Assembly (NCBI RefSeq): GCF_046299575.1
Contig: NZ_JBKBHX010000001.1
Span: 540,639-604,638 of the forward strand
Source of the DNA: Thermaurantimonas sp046299575
GTDB taxonomy: Bacteria; Bacteroidota; Bacteroidia; Flavobacteriales; Schleiferiaceae
DNA length: 64,000 bases
Direction of reading: 5' to 3'
The notes under the pieces were generated by a model that made no database searches, was not told the DNA's origin, and saw only the letters and a list, made by a program, of their open reading frames with translations. This document shows positions 27,729 to 37,350 of the stretch, piece by piece (the first letter of the stretch is position 1; every line of letters begins with the position of its first letter). The translations under genes were made by a program, and so were the position numbers.

Positions 27729-27757
27729 CGGCCCTGACTTTACTTAGACTGAACCGG

Positions 27758-30454
27758 ATGGAGATTTCTGCCAAATACACACCCTCGGATATAGAGAAAA
27801 AATGGCTGGAGTACTGGAATGAGAATGAGTGCTTTGCTTCGGTGCCCGATGGACGGCCACCTTACACGATCGTGATTCCTCCGCCAAATGTGACCGGGGT
27901 GCTTCACATGGGCCATATGCTTAACAATACGATTCAGGATGTGCTCATCCGCCGGGCGCGCATGCTGGGCTACAATGCCTGCTGGGTGCCAGGTACTGAC
28001 CATGCCTCTATAGCCACGGAGGCCAAGGTGGTGGCCATGCTTCGCGAGAAGGGCATCTCAAAACACCAGCTTACGCGGGAGGAGTTTCTGAAATATGCCT
28101 TTGAGTGGAAAGAGAAATATGGAGGCATCATCTTGCACCAATTGCGCAGGCTGGGGGCTTCATGCGACTGGAAGCGCACCACCTTTACGATGGATGAGGC
28201 CTACTACAGGGCGGTGATCCGGGTGTTTGTGGACTTGTACAACAAGGGCTACATCTACCGCGGCCTTCGGATGATCAATTGGGACTGCGAGGCCCGCACT
28301 GCGCTTAGCAACGAGGAGGTGATTTACAGCGATGAGGGGGAAAAGGTAACGTTTTACTACGTCAGGTACTTTATAAAAGGCTCAAACGACTACCTGACGG
28401 TGGCCACGGTACGGCCTGAGACCATCATGGGCGATGTGGCTGTGGCTGTAAATCCGACCGATGAGCGCTATGCCCATCTGGTCGGCAAGACGGCCATCGT
28501 GCCCATCATCGGGCGCGAGGTGCCCATCATAGCCGATGAGTATGTGGACAAGGAGTTTGGCACAGGATGTCTGAAGGTGACACCTGCTCACGACCCTAAC
28601 GATTACGAAATCGGCCTGCGGCACAATCTGCCGGTGATCGATACGCTCAACGACGACGGAACGCTCAACGAACGGTGTGAGGTGCCTGAATTTGTGGGGC
28701 TTGATCGCTTCAAAGTGCGCAAGCTGATGCGCCAGAAGCTGGAAGAAGCCGGTGTGCTGGTGAAAACAGAAGACGCTATCACGCGCGTAGGCCGATCAGA
28801 GCGCACTAATTCAGTGGTTGAGCCACGGCTGTCGCTGCAGTGGTTTATTCGGATGAAGGAGATTTCAGCTAAAGCCCTTGAAGTGGTGGAAAAGGGCGAC
28901 ATACAGCTGCACCCGGCTAAGTTTATCAACACCTACCGCCACTGGATGGAGAATGTGAAGGACTGGTGCATCTCACGCCAGCTCTGGTGGGGCCACAGGA
29001 TACCGGCCTACTACTACGGCGAAGGGACTGATGACTACGTAGTGGCCGAAACGCTCGAAGAGGCTGTGGAACTGGCGCGCCAAAAGTCGGGCAACGCTGC
29101 CCTCACAGCTGCCGACCTGCGTCAAGACCCCGATGTGCTCGATACCTGGGCATCTTCGTGGCTGTGGCCGCTACAGGTTTTTGGAGGATTCAACGACGAA
29201 TGCTTTGACCGCAAGCGCGGTAAAATCGACTTTTCAAAAAATGCTGAGCTAAGCTATTATTACCCCACCGAAGTATTGGTAACGGCTCCGGAGATTCTCT
29301 TCTTCTGGGTGGCGCGGATGATCATAGCCGGCATGGAGTACGCAGAGAAAATTCCTTTTAAGCACGTATATCTCACAGGAATAGTCCGCGACAAATTGGG
29401 CCGCAAGATGTCGAAATCGCTGGGCAACAGTCCTGACCCCGAACAACTGATGGCCACTTACGGCACTGATGCTGTGCGGGTAGGTATGCTTTTCAGCTCG
29501 CCAGCGGGCAATGACCTGCTCTTCGACGAAAAACTATGCGAGCAAGGGCGAAACTTTGCCAACAAAATCTGGAATGCCTATCGACTGATACAGGGCTGGA
29601 CTTCGGAAGCCCGTGAAATGAATCCCTCGGAGGCTTCGGCGGTTGAATGGTTTGGCCATCAGCTCTCTGCGGCCGTTCGGGAGATCGACGATCTCTTTTC
29701 GAAATATCGCATCTCTGAAGCCCTGATGGTCGTGTATGACCTGATATGGGACAAGTTCTGCTCGTGGTATCTGGAATGGATGAAACCGGCCTATGGCGGG
29801 CACATAGCAGAGCGGGCACTCGTAGCCTCGAAGGACTATTTTGCCGATCTGATGAAGCTGCTTCATCCCTTTATGCCTTTTATCACGGAAGAATTGTACA
29901 GCTACCTGGAAGGTGGCAAAGGATTGCTGATGAATGCCCGTTGGCCGGAAGCCGGGGAAATAGCTGAAGCAGTATTACATGACTTTGCGAAAAGCTGCGA
30001 GATCGTAACGGCTATCCGCAACTTCAGAGCACAAAACCAAATTTCGCCCAGGGAGCGCATCACCCTGTACGTAAAACCTGAACATAAAGCAATACTGACC
30101 CACAGAAATATTTCGATGATCCTAAAACTCGGTGGTCTTGCGAACATTGATGTTTTGGACGATGTAACAAGCAATGCAAAGACTTTCCTGGCCGGCGGTG
30201 TAGAATTTATCTACCCGATCAGCGAAGATGCGCTCGATGTAGATGCTGAACTGGCCAAGGTGCAGTCAGAGCTCGACTACACCAGGGGATTTCTGGACTC
30301 CGTGATGAAAAAGCTCAGCAATGAGCGCTTCATGCAGAATGCCCCTGAACAGGTGAAACAAAACGAACTAAAGAAAAAACAAGACGCTGAGACCAAAATC
30401 GAAGCCTTAACCATGCGATTAGAACAACTGAATAAATTAAAAATCAAACAATAA
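27758..30454 (+). CDS. valS: Valyl-tRNA synthetase
   Basis: From the ATG at 27758 (MEISAKYTPSDIEKKW) the product has 898 aa. Class I signatures are HIGH as PPPNVTGVLHMGHMLNNT and KMSKS as DKLGRKMSKSLGNSPDP. The editing domain (YLTVATVRPETIMGDVAVAVNP) and the C-terminal anticodon-binding and coiled-coil regions (about 640-898) are complete. It charges tRNA-Val in the cytoplasm. It is followed after 3 bp by tpx. Confidence 0.97.
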   Translation: MEISAKYTPSDIEKKWLEYWNENECFASVPDGRPPYTIVIPPPNVTGVLHMGHMLNNTIQDVLIRRARMLGYNACWVPGTDHASIATEAKVVAMLREKGISKHQLTREEFLKYAFEWKEKYGGIILHQLRRLGASCDWKRTTFTMDEAYYRAVIRVFVDLYNKGYIYRGLRMINWDCEARTALSNEEVIYSDEGEKVTFYYVRYFIKGSNDYLTVATVRPETIMGDVAVAVNPTDERYAHLVGKTAIVPIIGREVPIIADEYVDKEFGTGCLKVTPAHDPNDYEIGLRHNLPVIDTLNDDGTLNERCEVPEFVGLDRFKVRKLMRQKLEEAGVLVKTEDAITRVGRSERTNSVVEPRLSLQWFIRMKEISAKALEVVEKGDIQLHPAKFINTYRHWMENVKDWCISRQLWWGHRIPAYYYGEGTDDYVVAETLEEAVELARQKSGNAALTAADLRQDPDVLDTWASSWLWPLQVFGGFNDECFDRKRGKIDFSKNAELSYYYPTEVLVTAPEILFFWVARMIIAGMEYAEKIPFKHVYLTGIVRDKLGRKMSKSLGNSPDPEQLMATYGTDAVRVGMLFSSPAGNDLLFDEKLCEQGRNFANKIWNAYRLIQGWTSEAREMNPSEASAVEWFGHQLSAAVREIDDLFSKYRISEALMVVYDLIWDKFCSWYLEWMKPAYGGHIAERALVASKDYFADLMKLLHPFMPFITEELYSYLEGGKGLLMNARWPEAGEIAEAVLHDFAKSCEIVTAIRNFRAQNQISPRERITLYVKPEHKAILTHRNISMILKLGGLANIDVLDDVTSNAKTFLAGGVEFIYPISEDALDVDAELAKVQSELDYTRGFLDSVMKKLSNERFMQNAPEQVKQNELKKKQDAETKIEALTMRLEQLNKLKIKQ

Positions 30455-30457
30455 GAC

Positions 30458-30964
30458 ATGGCAACCATTACATTTAAAGGAAATCCGGTACACACCGTGG
30501 GCAATCTCCCCTCCATAGGCAGCAAGCTGCCCAACTTTACGCTCATAGATACTTCGCTCAAAGAAGTAAAAAACACCGACTTTGAAGGTAAATATTTGGT
30601 GCTCAACATCTTTCCTTCGGTTGACACAGGTGTATGTGCAGCCAGCGTGCGACAGTTTAACGAAAGAGCAGCTTCGCGTGACAATGTGCGAGTGATTTGC
30701 ATTTCGAAAGACTTGCCTTTTGCTCACAAGCGCTTCTGCGGATCTGAAGGCATTGAAAATGTAGTGAGCGCCAGTGACTTCCGAAGCCCGGAGTTCGGTA
30801 CGAATTACGGGGTTACAATGGTGGATGGGCCATTGGCCGGACTGCTGAGCCGTGCCGTCATCGTGGCCGATCCGAGCGGCACCGTCATCTACACCGAACA
30901 AGTGCCCGAAATTGCTCAGGAGCCCAATTACGAAGCAGCACTTGCAGCCATTCCTGCACAATAG
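30458..30964 (+). CDS. tpx: Thiol peroxidase (Tpx, atypical 2-Cys peroxiredoxin)
   Basis: The product has 168 aa, the usual family length. The peroxidatic Cys is in FPSVDTGVCAASVRQFN (about residue 60) and the resolving Cys in ISKDLPFAHKRFCGSEGI (about 95). The N-terminal TFKGNPVHTVGNLPSIGSKLPNF and C-terminal VIYTEQVPEIAQEPNYEAAL are typical. It reduces hydroperoxides with thioredoxin. It lies between valS and a methionine-sulfoxide reductase gene, giving a small oxidative-stress pair. Confidence 0.96.
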   Translation: MATITFKGNPVHTVGNLPSIGSKLPNFTLIDTSLKEVKNTDFEGKYLVLNIFPSVDTGVCAASVRQFNERAASRDNVRVICISKDLPFAHKRFCGSEGIENVVSASDFRSPEFGTNYGVTMVDGPLAGLLSRAVIVADPSGTVIYTEQVPEIAQEPNYEAALAAIPAQ

Positions 30965-30973
30965 ATTTGAGAG

Positions 30974-31453
30974 ATGAACGAAACTTTTGAACGCATTAAA
31001 ATTCAAATAACTACCCTACTCGACGGTGATGAACCGGTACATCAACGGCTATTAGAAGTCTGCAAAGCTATCAACTCTAATCTGCCGCACATGGATTGGG
31101 TGGGGTTTTACTTTATGAACGACGAAAAGCAAGTACTCGAGTTGGGGCCTTTTGTGGGCGAGCCCACAGACCACACAGTCATTCCGTACGGAAGGGGCAT
31201 CTGCGGACAAGTGGCCGTGAGCGGCACCACACTGAATGTGGCTGACGTTACGCAGTCAGACAATTACTTGGCCTGCAGCCTGGCGACGAAGAGCGAAATT
31301 GTGATTCCCTTGTACGATGGCAACGGCAAACTCATAGGCCAACTCGACATCGACTCACATGTGCTCAACCGCTTCGACGCTGATACAGCCGCTTTTCTCG
31401 AAGAAATCTGTCAGCTGATCAGCCAAAAGGTGTACACTTCGCAACGCGTATGA
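30974..31453 (+). CDS. Free methionine-(R)-sulfoxide reductase-like GAF protein
   Basis: The product has 159 aa, a single GAF domain. It has WVGFYFMNDEKQVLELGPFVG, PYGRGICGQVAVSG and NYLACSLATKSEIVIPLYDGNGKLIGQLDIDS. The Cys of GICG and the Cys of LACS match two of the Cys of fRMsr enzymes, which reduce free Met-R-sulfoxide with thioredoxin. The third Cys position of the E. coli enzyme is not obvious, so the redox relay may differ. It overlaps the next gene by 4 bp. Confidence 0.85.
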   Translation: MNETFERIKIQITTLLDGDEPVHQRLLEVCKAINSNLPHMDWVGFYFMNDEKQVLELGPFVGEPTDHTVIPYGRGICGQVAVSGTTLNVADVTQSDNYLACSLATKSEIVIPLYDGNGKLIGQLDIDSHVLNRFDADTAAFLEEICQLISQKVYTSQRV

Positions 31454-32718
31454 CCTTCGAAGAACTCAACCTGAAGCCCGAACTGCTGGAGGCCATTGGA
31501 TACATGGGCTACAGCCGGTTGACGGAAATTCAGGAAAAAACCTATCAACCCATACTCGAAGGCAGAGACGTGCTAGGTCTTGCATCTACTGGCTCGGGGA
31601 AGACACTTGCCTTCTGCCTGCCGCTTAGTCAGCGACTTCTGGAAACAAACATAAACCACGGCGTACTAATACTCAGCCCTACACGCGAACTGAGCATCCA
31701 GACGGCCAATCAGTTGCACGGACTTCTGTACTTTACACCACTACATGCCGAAACCATTTATGGCGGAAATGATGCAGGAGCCTTTGATCGTGAAAAACGC
31801 GCCTTAGAGGCCAAAGTCCAATTTATCGTTGCTACTCCTGGCCGACTTCTGGCACACATGCGAAATGCGTACGCCGATATGTCGTATTTGCGCTATTTGG
31901 TGCTCGACGAAGCAGATAAAATGCTCGACATGGGTTTTTACGACGATATAAAGCAAATCATCGAAAGACTGCCTGCCGATCGGCAAAATCTGCTCTTCAG
32001 CGCCACCATGTCGCCACGCATCCGCAAATTGGCTGTCGAAATCCTTCGAAATCCGGTGGAGGTATCCATTGCCGTCGCAAAGCCGGCCACCGGCATTCAG
32101 CAGCAAGTAGTACTCGTGCAAGATGAAGGAAAGGGTAGATATCTGGCTCACTTCCTCAAAAAGCTGAAACCCGAAGAGCAAGCTATCGTCTTTTGTAGCA
32201 AGAAAAAATTATTACAATCGCTCGTCAATCGACTGAACAACAAAGGCATTCGAGCTGCGTACATTTCATCAGAGCTGGAGCAGGCCGATCGCGAAGCTGT
32301 GCTTACAGCTTTTAAGTCAAAGCAGTACAAAGCCTTGGTAGCAACCGACGTTTTGGCACGCGGTATTGATATTGCTGACCTCGCTGCCGTTGTCAATTAC
32401 GATGTTCCCCCTTCGCCTGACGACTATGTGCACCGCATCGGACGCACTGCAAGGCATAATAAGACCGGAGTGGCCATCACCCTCTTATCACCTTTGGAAA
32501 TGGCTAAATTTGCTTTGATCGAAAAAAAGTTAGGCATAAAGGTGCCAAAAGTGACAGCCGGAACTGAATTCGGTGAAACTTTTGAGTGGAATCCAAACTT
32601 TGGCAAAAAACAAAAGAAGAGACCCCTTAAAAAAACTTCTATTTCACCTGAATCTCCATTAAAGGCCAAGAAAAAACCACCGAAAAGAGGTTCATCAGCC
32701 CCGAAACAAGCTGATTAA
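31450..32718 (+). CDS. DEAD-box ATP-dependent RNA helicase
   Basis: The product has 422 aa. Motifs in order: Q motif region SRLTEIQEKTYQP; motif I ASTGSGKT; PTRELSIQ; TPGR; motif II VLDEADKMLDMGF; motif III SAT; second RecA domain with VFCSKKKL, ATDVLARGIDI and YVHRIGRTARHNKTG. The basic tail (about 380-422, KKQKKRPLKK...) probably binds RNA. It acts in ribosome assembly or RNA decay; the exact subfamily cannot be fixed. Its 3' end overlaps the convergent Nramp-related gene by 24 bp. Confidence 0.95.
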   Translation: MTFEELNLKPELLEAIGYMGYSRLTEIQEKTYQPILEGRDVLGLASTGSGKTLAFCLPLSQRLLETNINHGVLILSPTRELSIQTANQLHGLLYFTPLHAETIYGGNDAGAFDREKRALEAKVQFIVATPGRLLAHMRNAYADMSYLRYLVLDEADKMLDMGFYDDIKQIIERLPADRQNLLFSATMSPRIRKLAVEILRNPVEVSIAVAKPATGIQQQVVLVQDEGKGRYLAHFLKKLKPEEQAIVFCSKKKLLQSLVNRLNNKGIRAAYISSELEQADREAVLTAFKSKQYKALVATDVLARGIDIADLAAVVNYDVPPSPDDYVHRIGRTARHNKTGVAITLLSPLEMAKFALIEKKLGIKVPKVTAGTEFGETFEWNPNFGKKQKKRPLKKTSISPESPLKAKKKPPKRGSSAPKQAD

Positions 32719-33915
32719 GTACATGGCTGAAAATCCAAACAAATACAGCAAACCTATTATAGTAAGCATCGACCGAACATTCCAGAGCGATTGTTTAAAG
32801 AATCCTATTCGGTAAAGCAACATCGCATTAAAGACAGCCAATATCGGAGCAGTAACGAAGCTCAACACCGTAGCAAAAGTGACCAGCGCCTTCATGTTAC
32901 TCTGAAAGAAGACAATCACCGATAGACCACCCAAAGCTGTAACCCAAAGAAACAACGTTCGCCATCGCGCCTTGTTGGTTTGCGGGCGTAAGGTGTGTAT
33001 GCTTTCAGCGATCACTCTCGGATAGGCATCGAGCACCGTGAGTACGGTGCTGAACATACAGGCAAGGGCTGCCACCTTTACCACCCATGCCAGGGCCGAT
33101 CCCAGTGCCGATTCATACATCTGTACAAACATGCCGGCAAAGGCAGTCGCATTATCAGGCATGGCATCTACCCGGCCATACAGCGAAAAGTAGCCAAGCA
33201 GCAAAAAGACAACCGCCAGTAGGGTAGTGCCCCAGAAACCGGTGTTGAAATCAAACATATACCCCTCCCGGGCCTGAGGCTGAATTCTGAATTTTTCCAC
33301 CGACCAAAGCGATTGCCAGATACTCAGGTCTATGGGCGCAGGCATCCAGCCCATTAATGCAATTAAAAAGGTAAAATGAACACTCTCATGCCAATGCACC
33401 TCAGGCCAGTACGGTGGTTCAGGACTTCGCCAGGCAAATAAAATCGCAAGTAACGTACTGGCACTGAGCAGTATAACGATCCATTTGACTGTGCGGTCGA
33501 GCCAGGCATAGCGCCCGCGCAACAAAAGTGCCAGGCACATAGCTAAAATGACAGCTGAGCTCCCTTTAACCGACAGTGAGGGCATAACCAACACGTTAAA
33601 AATCCCGGCAGTAACCAGCGTAACTGCTCCGAGAATGCCCGGAACTGTTCCTAGGCAGATGATCAGATTGATGTAAAAGGGCATTTTGCCCAATTGGTAA
33701 TATCCATGCACTAATGATTGGCCAGTATGTGCAGCATAATAAGGTCCTGCCACAAAAAACGGCCATTTTAAAACATTAGCCAGTACCACCACCGGTATGA
33801 GCAGCAGGCCATATTCCGCGCCTGCACGAGTGCTCTGCACAAGGTGCGAAACTCCTACAGCAGCGCCGGCATATAGAAGGCCTGGACCGAGCTTCTGAAA
33901 CCAATTAAACGACAT
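32695..33915 (-). CDS. Nramp-related membrane transporter lacking canonical metal motifs
   Basis: I start at 33915 (SFNWFQKLGPGLLYAGAAVG), the usual beginning of the family, rather than the ATG at 33933; 406 aa. About 11 membrane segments follow the Nramp (LeuT-fold) plan. In true Nramp transporters helix 1 has DPGN and helix 6 has MPH. Here helix 1 reads YAGAAVGVSHLVQSTRAGAEYG and helix 6 reads ALMGWMPAPIDLSIW, so neither metal-binding motif is conserved. Its substrate may not be Mn or Fe. It is convergent with, and overlaps, the DEAD-box gene. Confidence 0.8.
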   Translation of the reverse strand: MSFNWFQKLGPGLLYAGAAVGVSHLVQSTRAGAEYGLLLIPVVVLANVLKWPFFVAGPYYAAHTGQSLVHGYYQLGKMPFYINLIICLGTVPGILGAVTLVTAGIFNVLVMPSLSVKGSSAVILAMCLALLLRGRYAWLDRTVKWIVILLSASTLLAILFAWRSPEPPYWPEVHWHESVHFTFLIALMGWMPAPIDLSIWQSLWSVEKFRIQPQAREGYMFDFNTGFWGTTLLAVVFLLLGYFSLYGRVDAMPDNATAFAGMFVQMYESALGSALAWVVKVAALACMFSTVLTVLDAYPRVIAESIHTLRPQTNKARWRTLFLWVTALGGLSVIVFFQSNMKALVTFATVLSFVTAPILAVFNAMLLYRIGFFKQSLWNVRSMLTIIGLLYLFGFSAMYLISLFRG

Positions 33916-34141
33916 GCATCCGGATTTATGCAAAGATGTGTGAATGTTTTAAAAAATGATTAACACTGGTCGTTGAGTTCAAAAAATCAATGAATTTGAA
34001 ATACAAAAACTCGTAAGCTTCCATAAAGTGGCCATGAAAAAAAATTGGCAAAGCTCCAATAAAAGGTCAAGGCAACGTTAAGGATGAGTTTCAAGCTCCC
34101 TGGCCGGCTCGGGTACATTCGATGGTTCTTGAGTGACCGTT

Positions 34142-34149
34142 TACCTTTG
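34142..34149 (+). promoter_or_regulatory. Promoter -7 element of trpS
   Basis: TACCTTTG matches TAnnTTTG, 31 bp before the chosen ATG at 34181 and inside a longer open frame starting at 34133. The rest of 33934-34180 shows no gene. Confidence 0.6.
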
Positions 34150-34180
34150 TCATCCGAACCCAGACATATTATTTAAAAGA

Positions 34181-35152
34181 ATGCCAAGATATCTTACAGG
34201 AGTTCAGAGTTCAGGACAACCCCATCTGGGAAACGTATTAGGTGCCATCGCCCCGGCCATTGAATTCTCAAAACAACCCGATGCCGAAAGTTTCTTTTTT
34301 ATTGCTGATTTTCATTCTCTTACAACTATTAAGGACGCTGAATTACGCCGAAAGCACACCCGCAGTGTGGCCGCTGCCTGGCTGGCCTGCGGGTTTGATG
34401 CACAGAAAAATGTCTTCTACCGCCAGAGCGACTTGCCTGAAGTAACCGAGCTAGCCTGGTATCTTAGCTGTTTTACACCCTACCCAATGCTGGCTAATGC
34501 GCACAGCTTTAAAGAGAAAAGCGATCGGCTCAGCGATGTAAATGCAGGACTGTTCAACTATCCGGTGTTGATGGCAGCTGACATCTTACTCTACGATGCC
34601 GATTTCGTACCAGTGGGCAAAGACCAAAAGCAGCATCTCGAAATCACCCGTGACATCGCCTCTGCTGTAAATCACGCTCTGGGACAGGAAATTTTAAAAC
34701 TTCCAGACGCTCTCATTCGCGAAGATGTAATGACTATACCCGGCACCGATGGTCGCAAGATGAGTAAATCATACAAAAACACCATCGACATCTTCGCTCC
34801 CGAAAACGAACTTAAAAAGCAAGTAATGAGCATTGTGACTGACAGCACGCCTCTGGAGCAACCAAAAAATCCGGACAGGTGCAACGTCTTTGCCCTCTTT
34901 AAACTCCTGGCTACACCTGAACAAATTGCTGAAATGCGGAGAAAATATGAAGCAGGTGGATATGGATACGGACATGCCAAGAAGGAACTGCTCGCCCTGA
35001 TACTCGACAAATATAGAAGTGCCCGCGAAGAATACAACCGATTAATGAGCGATGAGGCAGAACTCGAAAAGCTACTTAAGGCCGGTGCAGAAAAAGCACG
35101 TGCAGTAGGCACTAAAGTACTTCAAAGAGTTAGGAAGGCGATAGGTTTTTAA
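34181..35152 (+). CDS. trpS: Tryptophanyl-tRNA synthetase
   Basis: From the ATG at 34181 (PRYLTGVQSSGQPHLGNVLG) the product has 323 aa. The HIGH-type motif is SSGQPHLGN near the N-terminus and the KMSKS motif is GTDGRKMSKSYKNTI. FFIADFHSLTTI and VLMAADILLYDADFVPVGKDQKQHLEITRDIA are typical TrpRS pieces. It charges tRNA-Trp. The next gene starts 15 bp downstream. Confidence 0.96.
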   Translation: MPRYLTGVQSSGQPHLGNVLGAIAPAIEFSKQPDAESFFFIADFHSLTTIKDAELRRKHTRSVAAAWLACGFDAQKNVFYRQSDLPEVTELAWYLSCFTPYPMLANAHSFKEKSDRLSDVNAGLFNYPVLMAADILLYDADFVPVGKDQKQHLEITRDIASAVNHALGQEILKLPDALIREDVMTIPGTDGRKMSKSYKNTIDIFAPENELKKQVMSIVTDSTPLEQPKNPDRCNVFALFKLLATPEQIAEMRRKYEAGGYGYGHAKKELLALILDKYRSAREEYNRLMSDEAELEKLLKAGAEKARAVGTKVLQRVRKAIGF

Positions 35153-35167
35153 TTTTTTTTTCTTTTT

Positions 35168-36985
35168 ATGAACAAGCCCCTTCGCAAAATTTATCCTTAC
35201 CTGTTTCGCTACAAAGGTTTAATTGGCCTGAGCGTTCTTTTCAATGTGCTGAGCATAGCTTTTTCACTGGTTTCTGTAGGTCTTGTTATTCCGGTGCTTC
35301 AACTGATTTTTGGGGTAAATGGTCCGATTTCAGACTCGATAACCGGGACTTCGCTTTTTGATGATATTAAAAGGGAATTTTATCGACAAATCGAGTACAG
35401 ACTGGCCAGTACTTCTGTGTCCGAGGCCCTTCTATATGTAGTAATATGGGTAATTGTAGCATTTTTCTTTAAAAATCTTTTTCACTACCTGGGATTGTAC
35501 GTGATTGCTCCCGTACGAAACGGAATCTCCTTTCAGCTGCGCAAAGAATTGCACGCCAAACTGCTACAGCTACCTATGGCCTTCTACGCACGCCGGCAGA
35601 AAGGGGATATCATTTCGCGTATTACGGTGGATCTGCGTGAAATTGAAGCAGCAATGATCGTACTGCTTGAAATGATTTTCCGCGATCCACTAATGATCAT
35701 TGGTTCTCTTGCTGTTTTGCTTTGGATGAATTACAAGCTCACCATATTCGTATTACTTACGCTGCCTGTTGTTTCCTATGTAATTAGTCGGATAGGTCGA
35801 TCTCTGAAAAGGCAATCCACCACCGCCCAATCCCAGCTTGGCAGTCTGATGAGCCATATTGATGAGACGATTACCGGACTGCGAATTCTGAAAGCCTTCA
35901 ATGCTGAAAAGGTTAAACAAGCGCGTTTCGAACAGATTAACTCGCATTTTTACAAAACTTCGAACCGCGTGATGCGTCGGTACGACCTGGCCTCGCCCGT
36001 AAGTGAAATGCTCGGTGCAGTCATCATGGCTGCCGTAATCTGGTTTGGAGGGCGGATAGTTATAGCATCCGATCAATTCGGACCCGCCAATTTCATAGCT
36101 TACATCCTCTTTTTTTATCAAATGATCCCACCTAGCAAAGCCATCAGCCGAGCGTCGTATAATCTGAAAAAAGGTGCTGCCTCTGCCGAGCGGGTGCTTG
36201 AAATCTTAGAAAGTGTAAATCCAATTACCTCACCCCCCGATGCACCTAAAGTAACTGAATTTAGAAAATCTATACGTTTTGAAGATGTAAGCTTCGGCTA
36301 CAGGGAAGAAATCATACTTCACAACATAAACCTCTCCATAGCCAGAGGGAGCACAGTAGCACTTGTTGGCTTGTCGGGAAGTGGCAAGACATCATTAGTC
36401 AATCTGATACCTCGATTTTACGATGTCACCTCAGGCCGGATTACCCTTGACGATCGCGATATACGCGAAATAGACCTGAAATCGCTGCGATCATTGATGG
36501 GAATTGTAACACAGGAGCCTATCCTTTTTAACGATACCGTGCGAAATAATATAGCACTTGGAAAGCCCGAGGCTTCAATCGATGAAATAGAAGAGGCCGC
36601 CCGCATAGCCAATGCATATGATTTTATCATGCAATTAGAACATCAATTTGATACCATCGTTGGCGACATGGGTTCCCGACTCTCCGGCGGGCAGCGCCAA
36701 CGCATAGCTATTGCCCGGGCTATTCTTAAAAATCCTCCAATTCTTATACTCGATGAGGCTACAAGTGCTCTGGATACCGAAAGCGAAAGACTGGTACAGG
36801 AGGCCATTACACGGCTGATGCAAAATCGCACATCCATCATCATCGCACATCGCCTGAGTACTATCAGGCATGCTGATCTAATAGTGGTAATGGATAAAGG
36901 TCGAATCGCTGAAAACGGCACCCATGATGAGCTGCTCGCGGCCGGAGGAATTTATTCCAGGTTGATAAAACTTCAGGAATTTTAA
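35168..36985 (+). CDS. MsbA-like ABC exporter (fused permease-ATPase)
   Basis: The product has 605 aa. Six membrane segments lie at about 15-320, including the coupling-helix region. The ATPase follows: Walker A VALVGLSGSGKTSLVNLIP, Q-loop IVTQEPILFND, signature LSGGQRQRIAIARAI, Walker B PPILILDEATSALD, H-loop SIIIAHRLSTIRHADLI. Half-transporters of this type dimerise and flip lipids (lipid A in MsbA) or export small molecules. Lipid export is plausible but not shown. It probably shares the trpS transcript. Confidence 0.93.
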   Translation: MNKPLRKIYPYLFRYKGLIGLSVLFNVLSIAFSLVSVGLVIPVLQLIFGVNGPISDSITGTSLFDDIKREFYRQIEYRLASTSVSEALLYVVIWVIVAFFFKNLFHYLGLYVIAPVRNGISFQLRKELHAKLLQLPMAFYARRQKGDIISRITVDLREIEAAMIVLLEMIFRDPLMIIGSLAVLLWMNYKLTIFVLLTLPVVSYVISRIGRSLKRQSTTAQSQLGSLMSHIDETITGLRILKAFNAEKVKQARFEQINSHFYKTSNRVMRRYDLASPVSEMLGAVIMAAVIWFGGRIVIASDQFGPANFIAYILFFYQMIPPSKAISRASYNLKKGAASAERVLEILESVNPITSPPDAPKVTEFRKSIRFEDVSFGYREEIILHNINLSIARGSTVALVGLSGSGKTSLVNLIPRFYDVTSGRITLDDRDIREIDLKSLRSLMGIVTQEPILFNDTVRNNIALGKPEASIDEIEEAARIANAYDFIMQLEHQFDTIVGDMGSRLSGGQRQRIAIARAILKNPPILILDEATSALDTESERLVQEAITRLMQNRTSIIIAHRLSTIRHADLIVVMDKGRIAENGTHDELLAAGGIYSRLIKLQEF

Positions 36986-37083
36986 AACATATCAAAACCA
37001 TTGGCCAATCATATATCTGTTAAAACTGTTCTGACAGTCTGAAAATTTCTCTAAAATAGCCAAATTTCGATTGGCGAAAACGC

Positions 37084-37124
37084 AAAAAAAGACCCCGTTT
37101 AATTGAGATATCAAACGGGGTCTT
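37084..37124 (-). terminator. Terminator of the phage-interrupted T9SS gene
   Basis: AAGACCCCGTTT (37089-37100) and AAACGGGGTCTT (37113-37124) form a perfect 12-bp stem. On the minus strand it is followed by a run of T, 20 bp after the stop of the T9SS gene fragment. It may also end plus-strand transcripts of the ABC exporter gene. Confidence 0.88.
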
Positions 37125-37144
37125 ACGAATATCAGAAAAAAATT

Positions 37145-37324
37145 CTATTCAGCTACAAATTTTAAGGATTTCATGACCGACGCTGATTCAAGCCGAAGAA
37201 TGTAAACGCCTGTAGCAAGGTTAGGCAGGACAGTTTCAATTTGCCGGCCTGACCGCACATCAACCTCTGTGCTGAATACCATACGACCGCTCATATCCGT
37301 CACGCTTACTCTTGTATTCCCGAG
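37145..37324 (-). pseudogene. 3' fragment of a T9SS cargo gene (sorting domain) cut by the prophage
   Basis: The minus strand encodes 59 residues, LGNTRVSVTDMSGRMVFSTE ... LPNLATGVYILRLESASVMKSLKFVAE. This is the second half of a Por/T9SS C-terminal sorting domain, with the TDMSGRMV and GVYILRL hallmarks. The frame is open up to the phage junction and has no start of its own. The upstream half is at 63836-64000. Joining the two through the shared CTCG (minus strand) gives ...GVLYIKGFENLGNTRVSVTD, a normal continuous sorting domain. Confidence 0.88.
37321..37324. repeat. Left copy of the target-site duplication (CGAG)
   Basis: CGAG at 37321-37324 recurs at 63836-63839 in the same codon phase of the interrupted gene. 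Mu-type phages usually duplicate 5 bp, so one base may have diverged on either side. Confidence 0.55.
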
Positions 37325-37331
37325 TGCGCTG

Positions 37332-37343
37332 TTCTAAAAGAAA
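37332..37343 (+). promoter_or_regulatory. Left-end transposase-binding-like motif
   Basis: TTCTAAAAGAAA starts 8 bp inside the left phage end. The inverted right end carries TTCCAAAACGAAA, differing by one substitution and one inserted base. This is what terminal MuA-type sites would look like. Confidence 0.4.
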
Positions 37344-37350
37344 CAGCAGC

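Noticed and set aside
37325..37333. Alternative junction with a 3-bp GTT duplication
   Set aside because: It also keeps the frame (GFENSALGN), but CGAG gives a longer match and leaves a TG-starting left end, so it is preferred. The exact joint is still not proved.
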